Below are positions 54,079-62,450 of a DNA stretch of 64,000 bases, piece after piece. How positions within the stretch are numbered: the stretch's first letter is position 1; each line of letters starts with the position of its first letter. A program made the position numbers and the translations under genes. The stretch comes from Paludibacteraceae bacterium (lineage in GTDB: Bacteria; Bacteroidota; Bacteroidia; Bacteroidales; Paludibacteraceae): positions 1-64,000 of the forward strand of contig JAFSJN010000019.1 in NCBI GenBank assembly GCA_017439235.1. Direction: 5' to 3'. The notes below the pieces were generated by a model. It was not told where the DNA came from. It did no database searches and was given only the letters and a program-made list of their open reading frames with translations.

Positions 54079-55584
54079 ATGAAAAAATTAGGTTTATTTA
54101 TGTGCGCTCTTGCTGCCGTAGGTATGATGTTTACCGCCTGCAAGAAGAACGACAACAAGGGAGGCTTTAACCCTGAAGACATTATGCCCGATGGCATGTA
54201 TGTAGTTGGTCCCGCAACCGGTATCAATGCTTTGACAGACGCTAACGCTATCAACTTGCTGACAGCACAAGGCGTAAATGAGAAACTCATGGACCAGGAT
54301 AAAAAGACCTGGGAAGAGGCTCACCGTGCTGGTATGTACGAGAAATACCTGTTCTTGAACGCCAATCAGGACTTCTCGCTCGTATTGCTTGACGGTACTG
54401 ACGAGACTATCTATGGTGGTGACCTGCAGGAAGCTACTCTCGTAGCTGACAAGGGTGACGTAGCTGGTTACTGGTGCGCTCTGGAGATCGGTAAGAAAAT
54501 GCAGGTTCCTGTAACCGGTTTCTATCACGTTATCATGGACGTAAACAAAGAGGGTGACCTCGACGCTGCCGGTGGTGCACAGATTATTGTTGCTCCCGTA
54601 GCTTGGGGTATCTCTGGTGGTTGCAACGGTTGGGGCTTTGATAAGGCTGAACTCGTTGCTGACCCTGCTAGTCAGACCGCAACTTGGACGGTTACGAACG
54701 CTAAGTTCATGGCTAACCAAGAGTTCAAGTTCAAAGATGAAATGGGTTGGAAGATTTGGCTCGATGGCGAGACCCAGCAGGTTTCTGCTAACACCAACCT
54801 CGGTAAAGACATGCGTCAAGGTGGTGACAACATCGTTGTTGCTGAAAATGGTATCTACACCGTTACTTTGACCTTCAAGCTCGGTAAGGGTGATTTCGTT
54901 AATAGCTATGCTTTCAACCTCACCAAGACTGCTGATGTTGAGGTGGCTGACTATTCTAACTCTGAGCTCGTTGTTGTTGGTGACGCTGTAAATAGCGATA
55001 CTCCTGACTTCGATGGTAATAATGGTGGTTGGAGTTGGGGTAACATTATCTCGCTCGGCTTGCCTGAGAAGAATGGTAACCTCTATACCTGGAAGAAGAC
55101 TGTTAGCCTCGTTGCCGGTGGTTGCAAGATTCGTTCTATTAAGACCACAGATGATCCTTACTATGAGGCTGGTGCCAATGGTGGTAACGATAATATTACC
55201 ATTACTGAGGCTGGTGACTATGTTATCACCGCTACTATCGATGCTGCTACCAATACCAAGACCGTTAAGGTTGAAGGTGGTACTCCTGCTGAGCCCATCA
55301 TGATGACCGTTAAGGCTAAATTGCCCGCAGACTGGACCAATACTCCTACCGCATGGGTATGGCCGACCGGTGGTGACGGCAGTGCAGCTGCTCTGACTCA
55401 ACAGGGTGACTGGTGGGTTTACACCACTCCCGAACCTGTTGCTGAGCTGAACATCATCTTCCGCAACGGTGACGGTTGGGATAACGGCCAAACTGTTGAT
55501 ATCTCACTCCGCGCTGAGCTGATTTGCTACCAAATCATGGAAGGCGAAGGTAACCGCAACGTTACTCAAATTGACTGCGAGTAA
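54079..55584 (+). CDS. SusE/SusF-like surface lipoprotein with starch-binding-like modules
   Basis: The 501-residue protein has lipobox MMFTAC (Cys21) and a tandem set of beta modules: an N-terminal segment (about 35-160), a SusE/F-type binding module (about 170-290; SGGCNGWGFDKAELV, WKIWLDGE), another (about 295-400) and a C-terminal module (about 405-490; AWVWPTGGDG, GDWWVYTTPEP, FRNGDGWDNGQTVDI) resembling CBM26 starch-binding domains with their aromatic platform. Such lipoproteins hold starch at the cell surface for the SusCD complex. It lies 81 nt after SusD and before a terminator. The exact glycan is inferred from the binding modules. Confidence 0.85.
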   Translation: MKKLGLFMCALAAVGMMFTACKKNDNKGGFNPEDIMPDGMYVVGPATGINALTDANAINLLTAQGVNEKLMDQDKKTWEEAHRAGMYEKYLFLNANQDFSLVLLDGTDETIYGGDLQEATLVADKGDVAGYWCALEIGKKMQVPVTGFYHVIMDVNKEGDLDAAGGAQIIVAPVAWGISGGCNGWGFDKAELVADPASQTATWTVTNAKFMANQEFKFKDEMGWKIWLDGETQQVSANTNLGKDMRQGGDNIVVAENGIYTVTLTFKLGKGDFVNSYAFNLTKTADVEVADYSNSELVVVGDAVNSDTPDFDGNNGGWSWGNIISLGLPEKNGNLYTWKKTVSLVAGGCKIRSIKTTDDPYYEAGANGGNDNITITEAGDYVITATIDAATNTKTVKVEGGTPAEPIMMTVKAKLPADWTNTPTAWVWPTGGDGSAAALTQQGDWWVYTTPEPVAELNIIFRNGDGWDNGQTVDISLRAELICYQIMEGEGNRNVTQIDCE

Positions 55585-55623
55585 TCTAAATTTGTCATGC
55601 GCCTCGTTCGTATGACACCAGCG

Positions 55624-55650
55624 GAGGGCTGCCGAAAGGTGGCCCTCTTT
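55624..55650 (+). terminator. Intrinsic terminator of the SusCDE operon
   Basis: Stem GAGGGC (55624-55629) / GCCCTC (55642-55647) with an inner GCC-GAAA-GGT tip (GAAA loop), followed by TTT and a T-rich stretch. Confidence 0.75.
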
Positions 55651-55720
55651 CGTATTTTTATGCATCTTTACGGATATTTTGACGTTTTTAATTCTTAATT
55701 TTTAATTTTTAATTAAAATA

Positions 55721-55752
55721 TTTGCATATACGGAATAATTTTTGTACCTTTG
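55721..55752 (+). promoter_or_regulatory. Bacteroidota-type promoter of the seven-gene envelope operon
   Basis: TTTG (55721-55724) and TACCTTTG (55745-55752), spacer 20 nt; about 34 nt from the likely start to the ATG at 55793. A run of TTTTAA repeats precedes it (55684-55717). Confidence 0.83.
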
Positions 55753-55792
55753 CCCGCTGAATGGTGTTGTAAACTATCAACAGTCTAATTAT

Positions 55793-56809
55793 ATGGAAGA
55801 TTACGAAAAGAAATCCAGCAAACGCGGTGAAGTGCGTAAGTGCCCGCAGTGCGGCGAAATTGTTTACTCCTATATGGTGGAGTGCCCGTCGTGTCATTTT
55901 GTCTTTGACGATGCCGAGGCTAACCTCAGTTCTTTAATCTTAGCCGAGAAACTCGAGGGATTGGAGTACGATGAGGATAAGTGTCAAGCTATCGAGACTT
56001 TCCCTATTCCTAACTCTAAGACCGACCTGCTGGAGTTCCTTACATCGCTTAAGCCTCGTGTCAAGAAAGTGGATAATCCTCTTTCTGAGGCCTATTTTGT
56101 TAAGTACCAAGAGTGTATTGAGAAGGCCAAAGTGTCTTTCCCCAACGACAAGGAGCTGCAAACCTTCGTGCGCGAGTACGAGGCTTTAGCTATGGATGTA
56201 GAGAAACGCAAGCGCAATATGTGGGTGAAGGATCATCTTAAACAACTCGTTATCGCCGTTTGCATCATTCTTGCGCTTATCGTTGCCGGTATTACCATCT
56301 TCGTTCTGCGTGATACCGTACGCAACAGTAAGGATTTGTGCGTTAAGGCTGTCAATGAGGCGGTTACCAAGGGCGATATTAAGAAAGCCCGCAACCTCAT
56401 CTTCCATTACGAGAAAGCCAAAGATGACGTTATGGAGGGTATTGTCAGCTTGCTGACTTACTACCTGGACGAAGATAAGTTCGAAGATGCCCAATCGCTC
56501 GTAGAATTCTATGGTCACGGACCGTATGCTCGTCAGCTCAATCGCGGTCTGTACAACTGGCTCGTATATAACGGTCGTTATAGCGAGGCTGAACCCTATG
56601 TTAATAGTGAGGAACGTCCTACTAATCAGGAATATTTCGATTACCTCAAAGACTGCGTGATGCAGATGGGCGGCAAAGGTGAACTGGACCGCGCCGAAGA
56701 CTTTATCCAGGAGAAATCGAAGTGGTTCGTTAAGGACAACCCCACCGGATTCTATTCACGTCCCAAAGTGCTCGAACGCCTACATAAGGTGATGAGTAAT
56801 TTTCAATAA
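55793..56809 (+). CDS. Zinc-ribbon membrane protein with TPR-like C-terminal part
   Basis: The 338-residue protein starts with a four-cysteine zinc ribbon (C17, C20, C31, C34 in KCPQCGE ... ECPSCHF). A helical region follows, then one transmembrane segment (about 148-172, LVIAVCIILALIVAGITIFVL) and a C-terminal region of helical pairs (about 185-330) that looks like TPR/Sel1 repeats. With the ribbon in the cytoplasm, the repeats would face the periplasm. The start is the ATG at 55793; an upstream in-frame start would include the -7 promoter element. Not assignable to a named family; it leads an operon of six exported proteins, where it may act as sensor or scaffold (inference). Confidence 0.82.
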   Translation: MEDYEKKSSKRGEVRKCPQCGEIVYSYMVECPSCHFVFDDAEANLSSLILAEKLEGLEYDEDKCQAIETFPIPNSKTDLLEFLTSLKPRVKKVDNPLSEAYFVKYQECIEKAKVSFPNDKELQTFVREYEALAMDVEKRKRNMWVKDHLKQLVIAVCIILALIVAGITIFVLRDTVRNSKDLCVKAVNEAVTKGDIKKARNLIFHYEKAKDDVMEGIVSLLTYYLDEDKFEDAQSLVEFYGHGPYARQLNRGLYNWLVYNGRYSEAEPYVNSEERPTNQEYFDYLKDCVMQMGGKGELDRAEDFIQEKSKWFVKDNPTGFYSRPKVLERLHKVMSNFQ

Positions 56810-56830
56810 CCCATTAAATCCCTATCAATT

Positions 56831-57511
56831 ATGAAGAAACTGATGATGGTAGCTATGGCCGTAATCGTAGCATGCAGTGTTTCGTTTGCTCAGACCACTG
56901 ACTACAAACAGATTCAGAAAGAGCGTTACGAACTCAAGAAAATGTCTAAGAAAGAGCTCAACGAGAAGAGCAGTAAAGCCGCTCGTAAAGAGGCTAAACG
57001 CTTGGCTAAGGAAGGTTGGCAGGTTAATCCCGGTATGCTGCCCATGGAGAAACAGCTCGACCGCGCTTTCCAAATGCAAATGGAGTATGACGAGAACCTC
57101 TTCCCCAAATATATCATGGGCGAAGCTAAATCTATCGGTGAGAGCTATGATGCTGCTAAGACCGCTGCTCTCAGCTTAGCTATTACCAACCTCGCCGGCC
57201 AGATTCAGACCGAGGTAACCGCTTTGGTAGAGAATACGGTAGCTAATAAGCAACTCTCGCCCAACGAGGCTGCTTCTATCGTTGAGTCTATCCAAGCCAG
57301 CAAGAACCTCATCTCGCAGTCTATCGGCCGCACCATTCCCGTGATGGAGTGCTTCCGTACCATTAAGAAAACCGGCAACACCGAGGTTCAGGTACGTATT
57401 GCTTACAACGCAGAGATGGCTAAGGCTGCTGCTAAGAAAGCCGTTCGTGAGGAGCTGGAGAAGAAAGGTCAGAATCTCCACGACCAACTCGACAAGGCTC
57501 TCGGCCTCTAA
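56831..57511 (+). CDS. LPP20-like exported protein
   Basis: The 226-residue protein has a signal peptide (1-21, ending SVSFAQ), a charged helical stretch rich in Lys (about 30-75), then an LPP20-type domain (about 95-205): GEAKSIGESYDAAKTAALS, LAGQIQTEVTALVENT and IRRTIPV-like strand/helix order with VRIAYNAEMAKAAAKKAV at the end. In other bacteria LPP20/FlgT-type proteins stabilise outer membrane structures such as the flagellar H-ring; no flagellum is expected here. It lacks a lipobox, so it should be periplasmic or outer membrane associated. 21 nt after the zinc-ribbon gene, 24 nt before the next. Confidence 0.75.
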   Translation: MKKLMMVAMAVIVACSVSFAQTTDYKQIQKERYELKKMSKKELNEKSSKAARKEAKRLAKEGWQVNPGMLPMEKQLDRAFQMQMEYDENLFPKYIMGEAKSIGESYDAAKTAALSLAITNLAGQIQTEVTALVENTVANKQLSPNEAASIVESIQASKNLISQSIGRTIPVMECFRTIKKTGNTEVQVRIAYNAEMAKAAAKKAVREELEKKGQNLHDQLDKALGL

Positions 57512-57535
57512 TCCTATCCTACAAGTATTTGCGCT

Positions 57536-58462
57536 ATGAAACGCTTGCTTGTTATCTTATCGGCCCTGCTGCCTTTGCTGGCAGCAGGTGCCTCTGATAA
57601 GGTAGTAGAACGCTCGCAACGCCGCACACCCGACTGGCTCGGTGGTATGCAGGAGGGGTACATCATCGTATCTTCCGATGCTGCTACCTTGGACGTGGCC
57701 CAGGAAAAAGCTATGACCAAAGTGCGTGAGCAGGTGCTGTCCGCTATTGCTACTACCGTGCGTACTTCTACTACTATCACGCTGCGCGAGGTGACCGATA
57801 ATGGTGTCATCAACTCCCATCGCGAATTGAATACTTCGCTGTCCTTAGAGGCGGCTGATATCCCCTATCTGGCCAATATATCGCCTTCACACGCTGAAGC
57901 ATACTATTGGACTAAGATTCGCCGCAAGGATAAATCTACCTATTATACCTATTACGTTAAATATCCTCTCTCTACCTCGCAGTTGCGTCTGTTGGTAGAG
58001 GAATACGAGGGTCGTCAGAAGGTGCTCAACGACTCATTGCAGGCTTTTGCGGCTACGGATATGGCCGTCTATACCGACCTGGACGATATGTTGGCACGGC
58101 TCAATCAACTCAAACTCTTCTCCGCTTCGTTGCGCGAAGATGACGGACGCCGTGATATATGCCGTTCGGTGCGCTTGGCGTATGAGCGTATGCTGTTCAA
58201 TAACTTGCATGCAGGGGTCTTAGAGACAACGCGCGACTCCTCGCGTGTGGCACTTTTCTATGGCGACCACCAACTCACCTGCCATCTGCAACCTAAGGTG
58301 AAAACCAACTGCCTGACGGCTGTGCAGACCCAAAACGAAGGAAATGCTTACCTCGTAACCTATGATTTCTCTACCGGTTGCTACGATGACGAGCAAAACT
58401 GGTTGGATATCACCTATACTGTGCTGGGAAAACATTTCTCTGCACGGAGTTACGTTAAATAA
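57536..58462 (+). CDS. Exported LPP20/FlgT-like protein
   Basis: The 308-residue protein has a signal peptide (about 1-19, MKRLLVILSALLPLLAAGA) and a domain that begins TPDWLGGMQEGYIIVSSDAA and continues LDVAQEKAMTKVREQVLSAI, the pattern of the LPP20/FlgT N-terminal domain also present in the preceding gene product. The remainder alternates beta strands and helices (VNYPLSTSQLRLLVEEYEG-like segment near 140-160) and is acidic-basic balanced. It is probably a paralogous partner of the 226-residue protein. No catalytic motif seen. Confidence 0.72.
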   Translation: MKRLLVILSALLPLLAAGASDKVVERSQRRTPDWLGGMQEGYIIVSSDAATLDVAQEKAMTKVREQVLSAIATTVRTSTTITLREVTDNGVINSHRELNTSLSLEAADIPYLANISPSHAEAYYWTKIRRKDKSTYYTYYVKYPLSTSQLRLLVEEYEGRQKVLNDSLQAFAATDMAVYTDLDDMLARLNQLKLFSASLREDDGRRDICRSVRLAYERMLFNNLHAGVLETTRDSSRVALFYGDHQLTCHLQPKVKTNCLTAVQTQNEGNAYLVTYDFSTGCYDDEQNWLDITYTVLGKHFSARSYVK

Positions 58463-58521
58463 CTTTGTCAACAATCTTAATTAACAATAAACAAACAACC
58501 ATTTTAATCTATCTTATTTGT

Positions 58522-59913
58522 ATGAAAAGATTATCTATCGTCTTGATGGCTGTAGCTATGATGGCTGTAGCTATGATGGCTGCAATGCCCGCTAATGCTA
58601 AAGTAACTAAAGAGTATCAACGTCCGTCGCTGCACATGGTGCTGCTTAACACCGACGAACCTACCTCTGAAGCCGTTGCTGATTTGCTGCCCGTAGTAAA
58701 TGATTCGTGGACGGACTATGAGTTCCCGCATCTCTACAACCAATTTACTATTCCTACCGCTGTTGTAGACGGTGGTAAACCCAAAGGTAATATGGTTGAG
58801 TTGATTACACGCTATGGCGATGCCGAAAAACTCAAAACGATGACTATGGAAGAGATTACCGAGCTCCAATCGCTCATGGCCGGTAAGCAGTATAACGCTG
58901 ATTTGCAGGCTCGTTGCGACTCGATGGCTAACGAGGTAGCTCACCAACTCATCGCTCGCTGGTTCAATATTACTCCCGATGGTAAGTACGACTGCGACAC
59001 TATCTTCTACTACGCTTGCTATAGCGCACAACAGGTGGCTGCTGCTGATGCTGCTGCCAATACGGAGATGGGGGCTCAGCTCACTCTCTTCAACGAACTG
59101 ATGGAGCCCACTATTGCCAATACCTATGTATCGTTCTCTAAACTGGCTTACTATGACAACGAGCCTATCGCTGCTTTCGTTCGCGACTTGGCTATCGCTG
59201 CTGGCTTTATCGCTGACCAGGCCGGTGCCGGTGGTTATGCTTCTTTGGCTGCAACAGCTGCTGCTAAGATAGCTTACGAGGCTACTAAGAACGGTTATAG
59301 CGCTTATACTACCACCTTGCTCTATCGTCTCGCTTGGAACGACAGCATCTATAATGAGTTCTCGAAAGTGCTCAAACCCACCGATGAATCCAATCCTTGG
59401 ACCGGTACGGTAGATATGGCTGCCTTCAACGCTATGAATTTCAATCTCGAGCTCATGGGTATTGACCGCTGCAACACCGTTACCTTCCCCAAGAAAGACC
59501 AAGACGATGTACAACTCACTCGTCGTGCCGTTCATGCTAATATCAACAAACAACTCGTTCGCCTCCAGAATAAATACGAGGAGTTCAAACCTATGGTGCC
59601 CATCCTCGACAAACAGGCTAAGTTCCTCATCGCTGATATGGGAACCAAGGAGAGCGTAAAGGAAGGCGAGACCTTCAACGTTATCCAAGGTAAGACCAAT
59701 GCTAACGGCGTTACCAAATATTCGGTTATCGGCCAGGTAAAGGTTCAGAAGAAAGGCGTTTGGGACAACGAGGTTAACATGGCCGAGCAGGCTGATAACG
59801 CTGCTTTCGAAGGCGGTGCTATGGAGATCCAGGGTACCAAATTGGCTGGCCCCGGTCTCAAGATGGCTGAAGTAGGCATGTTCGTTAAGCGCGCACGTGC
59901 TAAGAAACAATAA
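58522..59913 (+). CDS. Exported hypothetical protein, third secreted member of the operon
   Basis: From the ATG at 58522 the protein has 463 residues and a signal peptide (MKRLSIVLMAVAMMAVAMMA ... ANAK). The mature part is mostly helical, with a small-residue-rich central segment (about 215-275, AGFIADQAGAGGYASLAATA) that could insert into or lie on a membrane, and a mixed C-terminal domain (about 370-455) with FNVIQGKTNANGVTKYSVIG. I recognise no family. A start 57 nt upstream would give a non-standard N-terminus. The signal peptide contains a perfect 15-bp tandem repeat (58546-58575). Position and spacing (59 nt from the previous stop) suggest it belongs to the operon. Confidence 0.75.
   Translation: MKRLSIVLMAVAMMAVAMMAAMPANAKVTKEYQRPSLHMVLLNTDEPTSEAVADLLPVVNDSWTDYEFPHLYNQFTIPTAVVDGGKPKGNMVELITRYGDAEKLKTMTMEEITELQSLMAGKQYNADLQARCDSMANEVAHQLIARWFNITPDGKYDCDTIFYYACYSAQQVAAADAAANTEMGAQLTLFNELMEPTIANTYVSFSKLAYYDNEPIAAFVRDLAIAAGFIADQAGAGGYASLAATAAAKIAYEATKNGYSAYTTTLLYRLAWNDSIYNEFSKVLKPTDESNPWTGTVDMAAFNAMNFNLELMGIDRCNTVTFPKKDQDDVQLTRRAVHANINKQLVRLQNKYEEFKPMVPILDKQAKFLIADMGTKESVKEGETFNVIQGKTNANGVTKYSVIGQVKVQKKGVWDNEVNMAEQADNAAFEGGAMEIQGTKLAGPGLKMAEVGMFVKRARAKKQ
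58546..58575 (+). repeat. Perfect 15-bp tandem repeat inside a signal-peptide coding region
   Basis: The unit ATGGCTGTAGCTATG occurs twice in a row (58546-58560, 58561-58575) and encodes MAVAM twice. Gain or loss of a unit keeps the frame and would lengthen or shorten the hydrophobic core of the signal peptide by five residues. Confidence 0.85.
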
Positions 59914-59931
59914 TCACCAATCTATCTGTCT

Positions 59932-60429
59932 ATGAAACGTTTATCGATTTGCTTACTCCTCCTGATGGCTGCCTTTGCGGTTACGCCCGTGATGGCCGGT
60001 GCTCAGAAGAAAGCAGATAAGGCAACCGCACAATGGCGTTATGACATAGAGCCTGCGGGTGATAATGCTCGTCAGGGAACGGCGATGATTAAGGTCTGGA
60101 GCTATTCTAAGAAAGATAAAATAGCTATCAACCAGGCTGCTAAGAACGCTATTCATGGAGTGCTCTTCAAAGGCTACGGCTCGACAAAACCTATGGTCGA
60201 TGCCGCAACCGCTGAGCAGAACAAGGCTTTCTTCGACTCCTTCTTCCAAGAGGGGGGAGGATTCCGCCAGTATGTGCAGTTCACCAATAATGGTGCCGTT
60301 AAACCTACCGACCGTATCAAGATCGGTAAGGAGTGGAAAATAGGACTGGTCGTTGTTGTTAGCAAGGACCAGCTGCGTAAGGACTTAGAGGCTAAGGGCA
60401 TTCTCAAGAAATTGGGTTATATGTTCTGA
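59932..60429 (+). CDS. Small exported hypothetical protein
   Basis: The 165-residue protein has a signal peptide (about 1-25, ending VMAGAQ) and a compact alpha/beta domain: KVWSYSKKDKIAINQAAKNA, FKGYGSTKPMVDAA, FRQYVQFTNNGAVKP and a final strand IGLVVVVSKDQL. The order of strand-helix-strand with a long helix after the first strand is like the small domains found in TolB-N/CsgG-type periplasmic proteins, but I cannot assign a family. Gaps of 18 and 27 nt to its neighbours place it in the operon. Confidence 0.7.
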   Translation: MKRLSICLLLLMAAFAVTPVMAGAQKKADKATAQWRYDIEPAGDNARQGTAMIKVWSYSKKDKIAINQAAKNAIHGVLFKGYGSTKPMVDAATAEQNKAFFDSFFQEGGGFRQYVQFTNNGAVKPTDRIKIGKEWKIGLVVVVSKDQLRKDLEAKGILKKLGYMF

Positions 60430-60456
60430 TGCCCGTAATTCGTAAATCGTAAGAGT

Positions 60457-61404
60457 ATGAAGAAAGTATTAACTATCGCGTTTGCCATCGTTTGCAGCGT
60501 GATGATGATGGCTCAGGGGCAACATGCTACCAAACCCACTATCATGGTCGTGCCCAGCGACAACTGGTGTCTGCGTTTCGGTTATACCCAAACCTATGAC
60601 AACCAGGGCCAGGAAGTGGTCGTCAGCGATTATGCTAAGGCTCTGCGTGAAGATACGCGTCTGAGCATGGCTATCCATAAGATTGAGGAACTGATGACCG
60701 ACCGTGGTTTCCCGCTCAAAAATATGGAGCAGGTGCTCAAGAACCTCTCGTCGCAATCGGCTGAGGACGCTATGCTCACCTCTAAGACAGGTGCTGCCGT
60801 AGCCGAGAGCCCTATCGACAAACTTAAGAAAACCGCTAAGGCCGATATCATTATCTACCTTAACTGGAAAGCTATTGTCATGGGTGCTAAGGTTAATGTG
60901 CACTACGATATGGCGGCTATCGATGTCTACACAGGCAATAACGTAGCTACATCACAGGGTGCATCTACTCCCCAGACGGGTGATGAGATATCTATCCTTC
61001 AGCAGTGCGCCAATAACAATATCGGTCCCTTCGTTGACCAACTGTCCGCTTTCTTTGAGGATATGATGGTCAAGGGGCGTCAGATCAGCGTCCGCATCAA
61101 AGCGTGGGACGACTTTGAGGACGGCCTGGAGGCTGAATACGATGGCAAAGAGCTGAGCGAGATTATCGAAGGCTGGATGACCGACAACTGTGTGGAAGGT
61201 CGTAATCACCTGAGCGATGCTACAGAAAATATGATGTACTTCGACGAGGTGCGTATTCCTCTCTTCGATGAGAGCGGTCGCGCTACCGATGCTCGCAAAT
61301 GGGTGAACAACCTGCGTAAGTACCTCAAGAGCACCTACGATATCGAGGCTAAGCTGATGATGCAGGGGCTTGGACAAGCACAACTGGTAATAGGAGGAAA
61401 GTAA
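60457..61404 (+). CDS. DUF6175-like exported protein
   Basis: The 315-residue protein has a signal peptide (about 1-21, ending MMAQ) and a CsgG-like alpha/beta layout: IMVVPSDNWCLRFGYTQTY at the N-terminus, a helix with LSMAIHKIEELMTDRGFPLK, KADIIIYLNWKA and a C-terminal alpha/beta domain from VKGRQISVRIKAWD. It agrees with the DUF6175 family, a Bacteroidota exported family of unknown function. Part of this fold is used by secretion-pore and lipoprotein families to build outer membrane complexes. It ends 1 nt before the start of the last gene, so the two are probably translated together. Confidence 0.72.
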   Translation: MKKVLTIAFAIVCSVMMMAQGQHATKPTIMVVPSDNWCLRFGYTQTYDNQGQEVVVSDYAKALREDTRLSMAIHKIEELMTDRGFPLKNMEQVLKNLSSQSAEDAMLTSKTGAAVAESPIDKLKKTAKADIIIYLNWKAIVMGAKVNVHYDMAAIDVYTGNNVATSQGASTPQTGDEISILQQCANNNIGPFVDQLSAFFEDMMVKGRQISVRIKAWDDFEDGLEAEYDGKELSEIIEGWMTDNCVEGRNHLSDATENMMYFDEVRIPLFDESGRATDARKWVNNLRKYLKSTYDIEAKLMMQGLGQAQLVIGGK

Positions 61405-61405
61405 A

Positions 61406-62443
61406 ATGAAACGACTGACTTTATTCGCATTATCCCTCATCGCCCTGACTGGTGTTTGGGCGCAGCAGGAGGCTAAAGTTGAACGCATGGACGACCGTCA
61501 GCGCATTGCTTTGACGGCGGTAGTTCTGGATGACAAGATACCTGCGGCTGCTGCTAAACAGTTGGTTAATAAGATGTCGCAGATAGCTACTAAGAGCGGT
61601 TGCTCGGCTACCTCCAACTCGCGTTTTATTATCACCTGTACCGCTGATGTCCTCACTAAGGATATCACGCCTACGGCTCCTCCTATGCATGCTTATACGC
61701 TCAACCTGACGTTCTTTATCGGTGACGGTGTCGAGGGACGCTTGTTCTCGTCCACCAATATCGAGGCTAAGGGAGTAGGTGAGACGCCCGACAAGGCGTA
61801 TATCGCTGCCCTGAAGAACATGCGCATCAACGACCCGACGTTCAAGGCTTTTGTTGATAAAGGCAAGACGCGTATCATCGAGTACTATAATACCCAGTGC
61901 GACATGATTATGGCGGAGGCCAAAGCTAAGATGGCTCGTCAGGAGTATACCGATGCTATCGCTCAACTGACCGCTGTACCTTCCGTATGCGAAGAATGCT
62001 ACAATAAGGCATTGGATGCCAGCGTCGAGGTCTATAAAGCTTGGCGCGAGAACTTCTGCCAGATGGCGCTCACTAAGGCTAAAGCTGCGTGGGCCAATCG
62101 TGACAGTAAGGCTGCTGCCGAAGCCTTAGCTGACGTACCTGCGGATGCCGACTGCGCCGCCGATGTGGACAAACTCCGTAAGGAGATTTCCGGCACCTTG
62201 GAGGCTAAGGAGAAACAGGAGTGGGAACTCAAGCAGCAACAATACGAAGCTGAGCAGATGGCGCGCGAACAGCGTATGGAACAGGCTGAGCGTGCTGCTA
62301 CCAATGCGGTAGCAACAGCTACGGCTGCTCCGGCTAAGAAAGAACGCGCTAAATCGCTTGAAGCACTCAAAGAGGTTAGCTCCAAACAAGCACCGCAACC
62401 GGAATATGAGGTAAAGGAGATAAAAGGTAAGTGGTTCCAATAA
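61406..62443 (+). CDS. Exported protein with C-terminal coiled coil, last gene of the envelope operon
   Basis: The 345-residue protein has a signal peptide (about 1-19, ending GVWAQ), an alpha/beta N-terminal domain (about 25-150; LTAVVLDDKIPAAAAKQLVN, YTLNLTFFIGDGVEGRLFSS, ALKNMRINDPTFKAFVDKG) and a helical region (about 155-250) with CEECYNKALDASVEVY. A strongly charged coiled coil follows (about 255-300, EKQEWELKQQQYEAEQMAR). No family was recognised. The gene converges with the methyltransferase gene; only 7 nt lie between their stops and no terminator hairpin is visible. Confidence 0.78.
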   Translation: MKRLTLFALSLIALTGVWAQQEAKVERMDDRQRIALTAVVLDDKIPAAAAKQLVNKMSQIATKSGCSATSNSRFIITCTADVLTKDITPTAPPMHAYTLNLTFFIGDGVEGRLFSSTNIEAKGVGETPDKAYIAALKNMRINDPTFKAFVDKGKTRIIEYYNTQCDMIMAEAKAKMARQEYTDAIAQLTAVPSVCEECYNKALDASVEVYKAWRENFCQMALTKAKAAWANRDSKAAAEALADVPADADCAADVDKLRKEISGTLEAKEKQEWELKQQQYEAEQMAREQRMEQAERAATNAVATATAAPAKKERAKSLEALKEVSSKQAPQPEYEVKEIKGKWFQ

Positions 62444-62450
62444 TTCCCGC

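Noticed and set aside
54094..55491. 465-codon open frame on the minus strand
   Set aside because: Antisense to the SusE-like gene; composition is the mirror of its codon usage and there is no promoter or start context.
58531..59910. 459-codon open frame on the minus strand
   Set aside because: Antisense to the exported protein of the seven-gene operon, covering it almost exactly; no motif.
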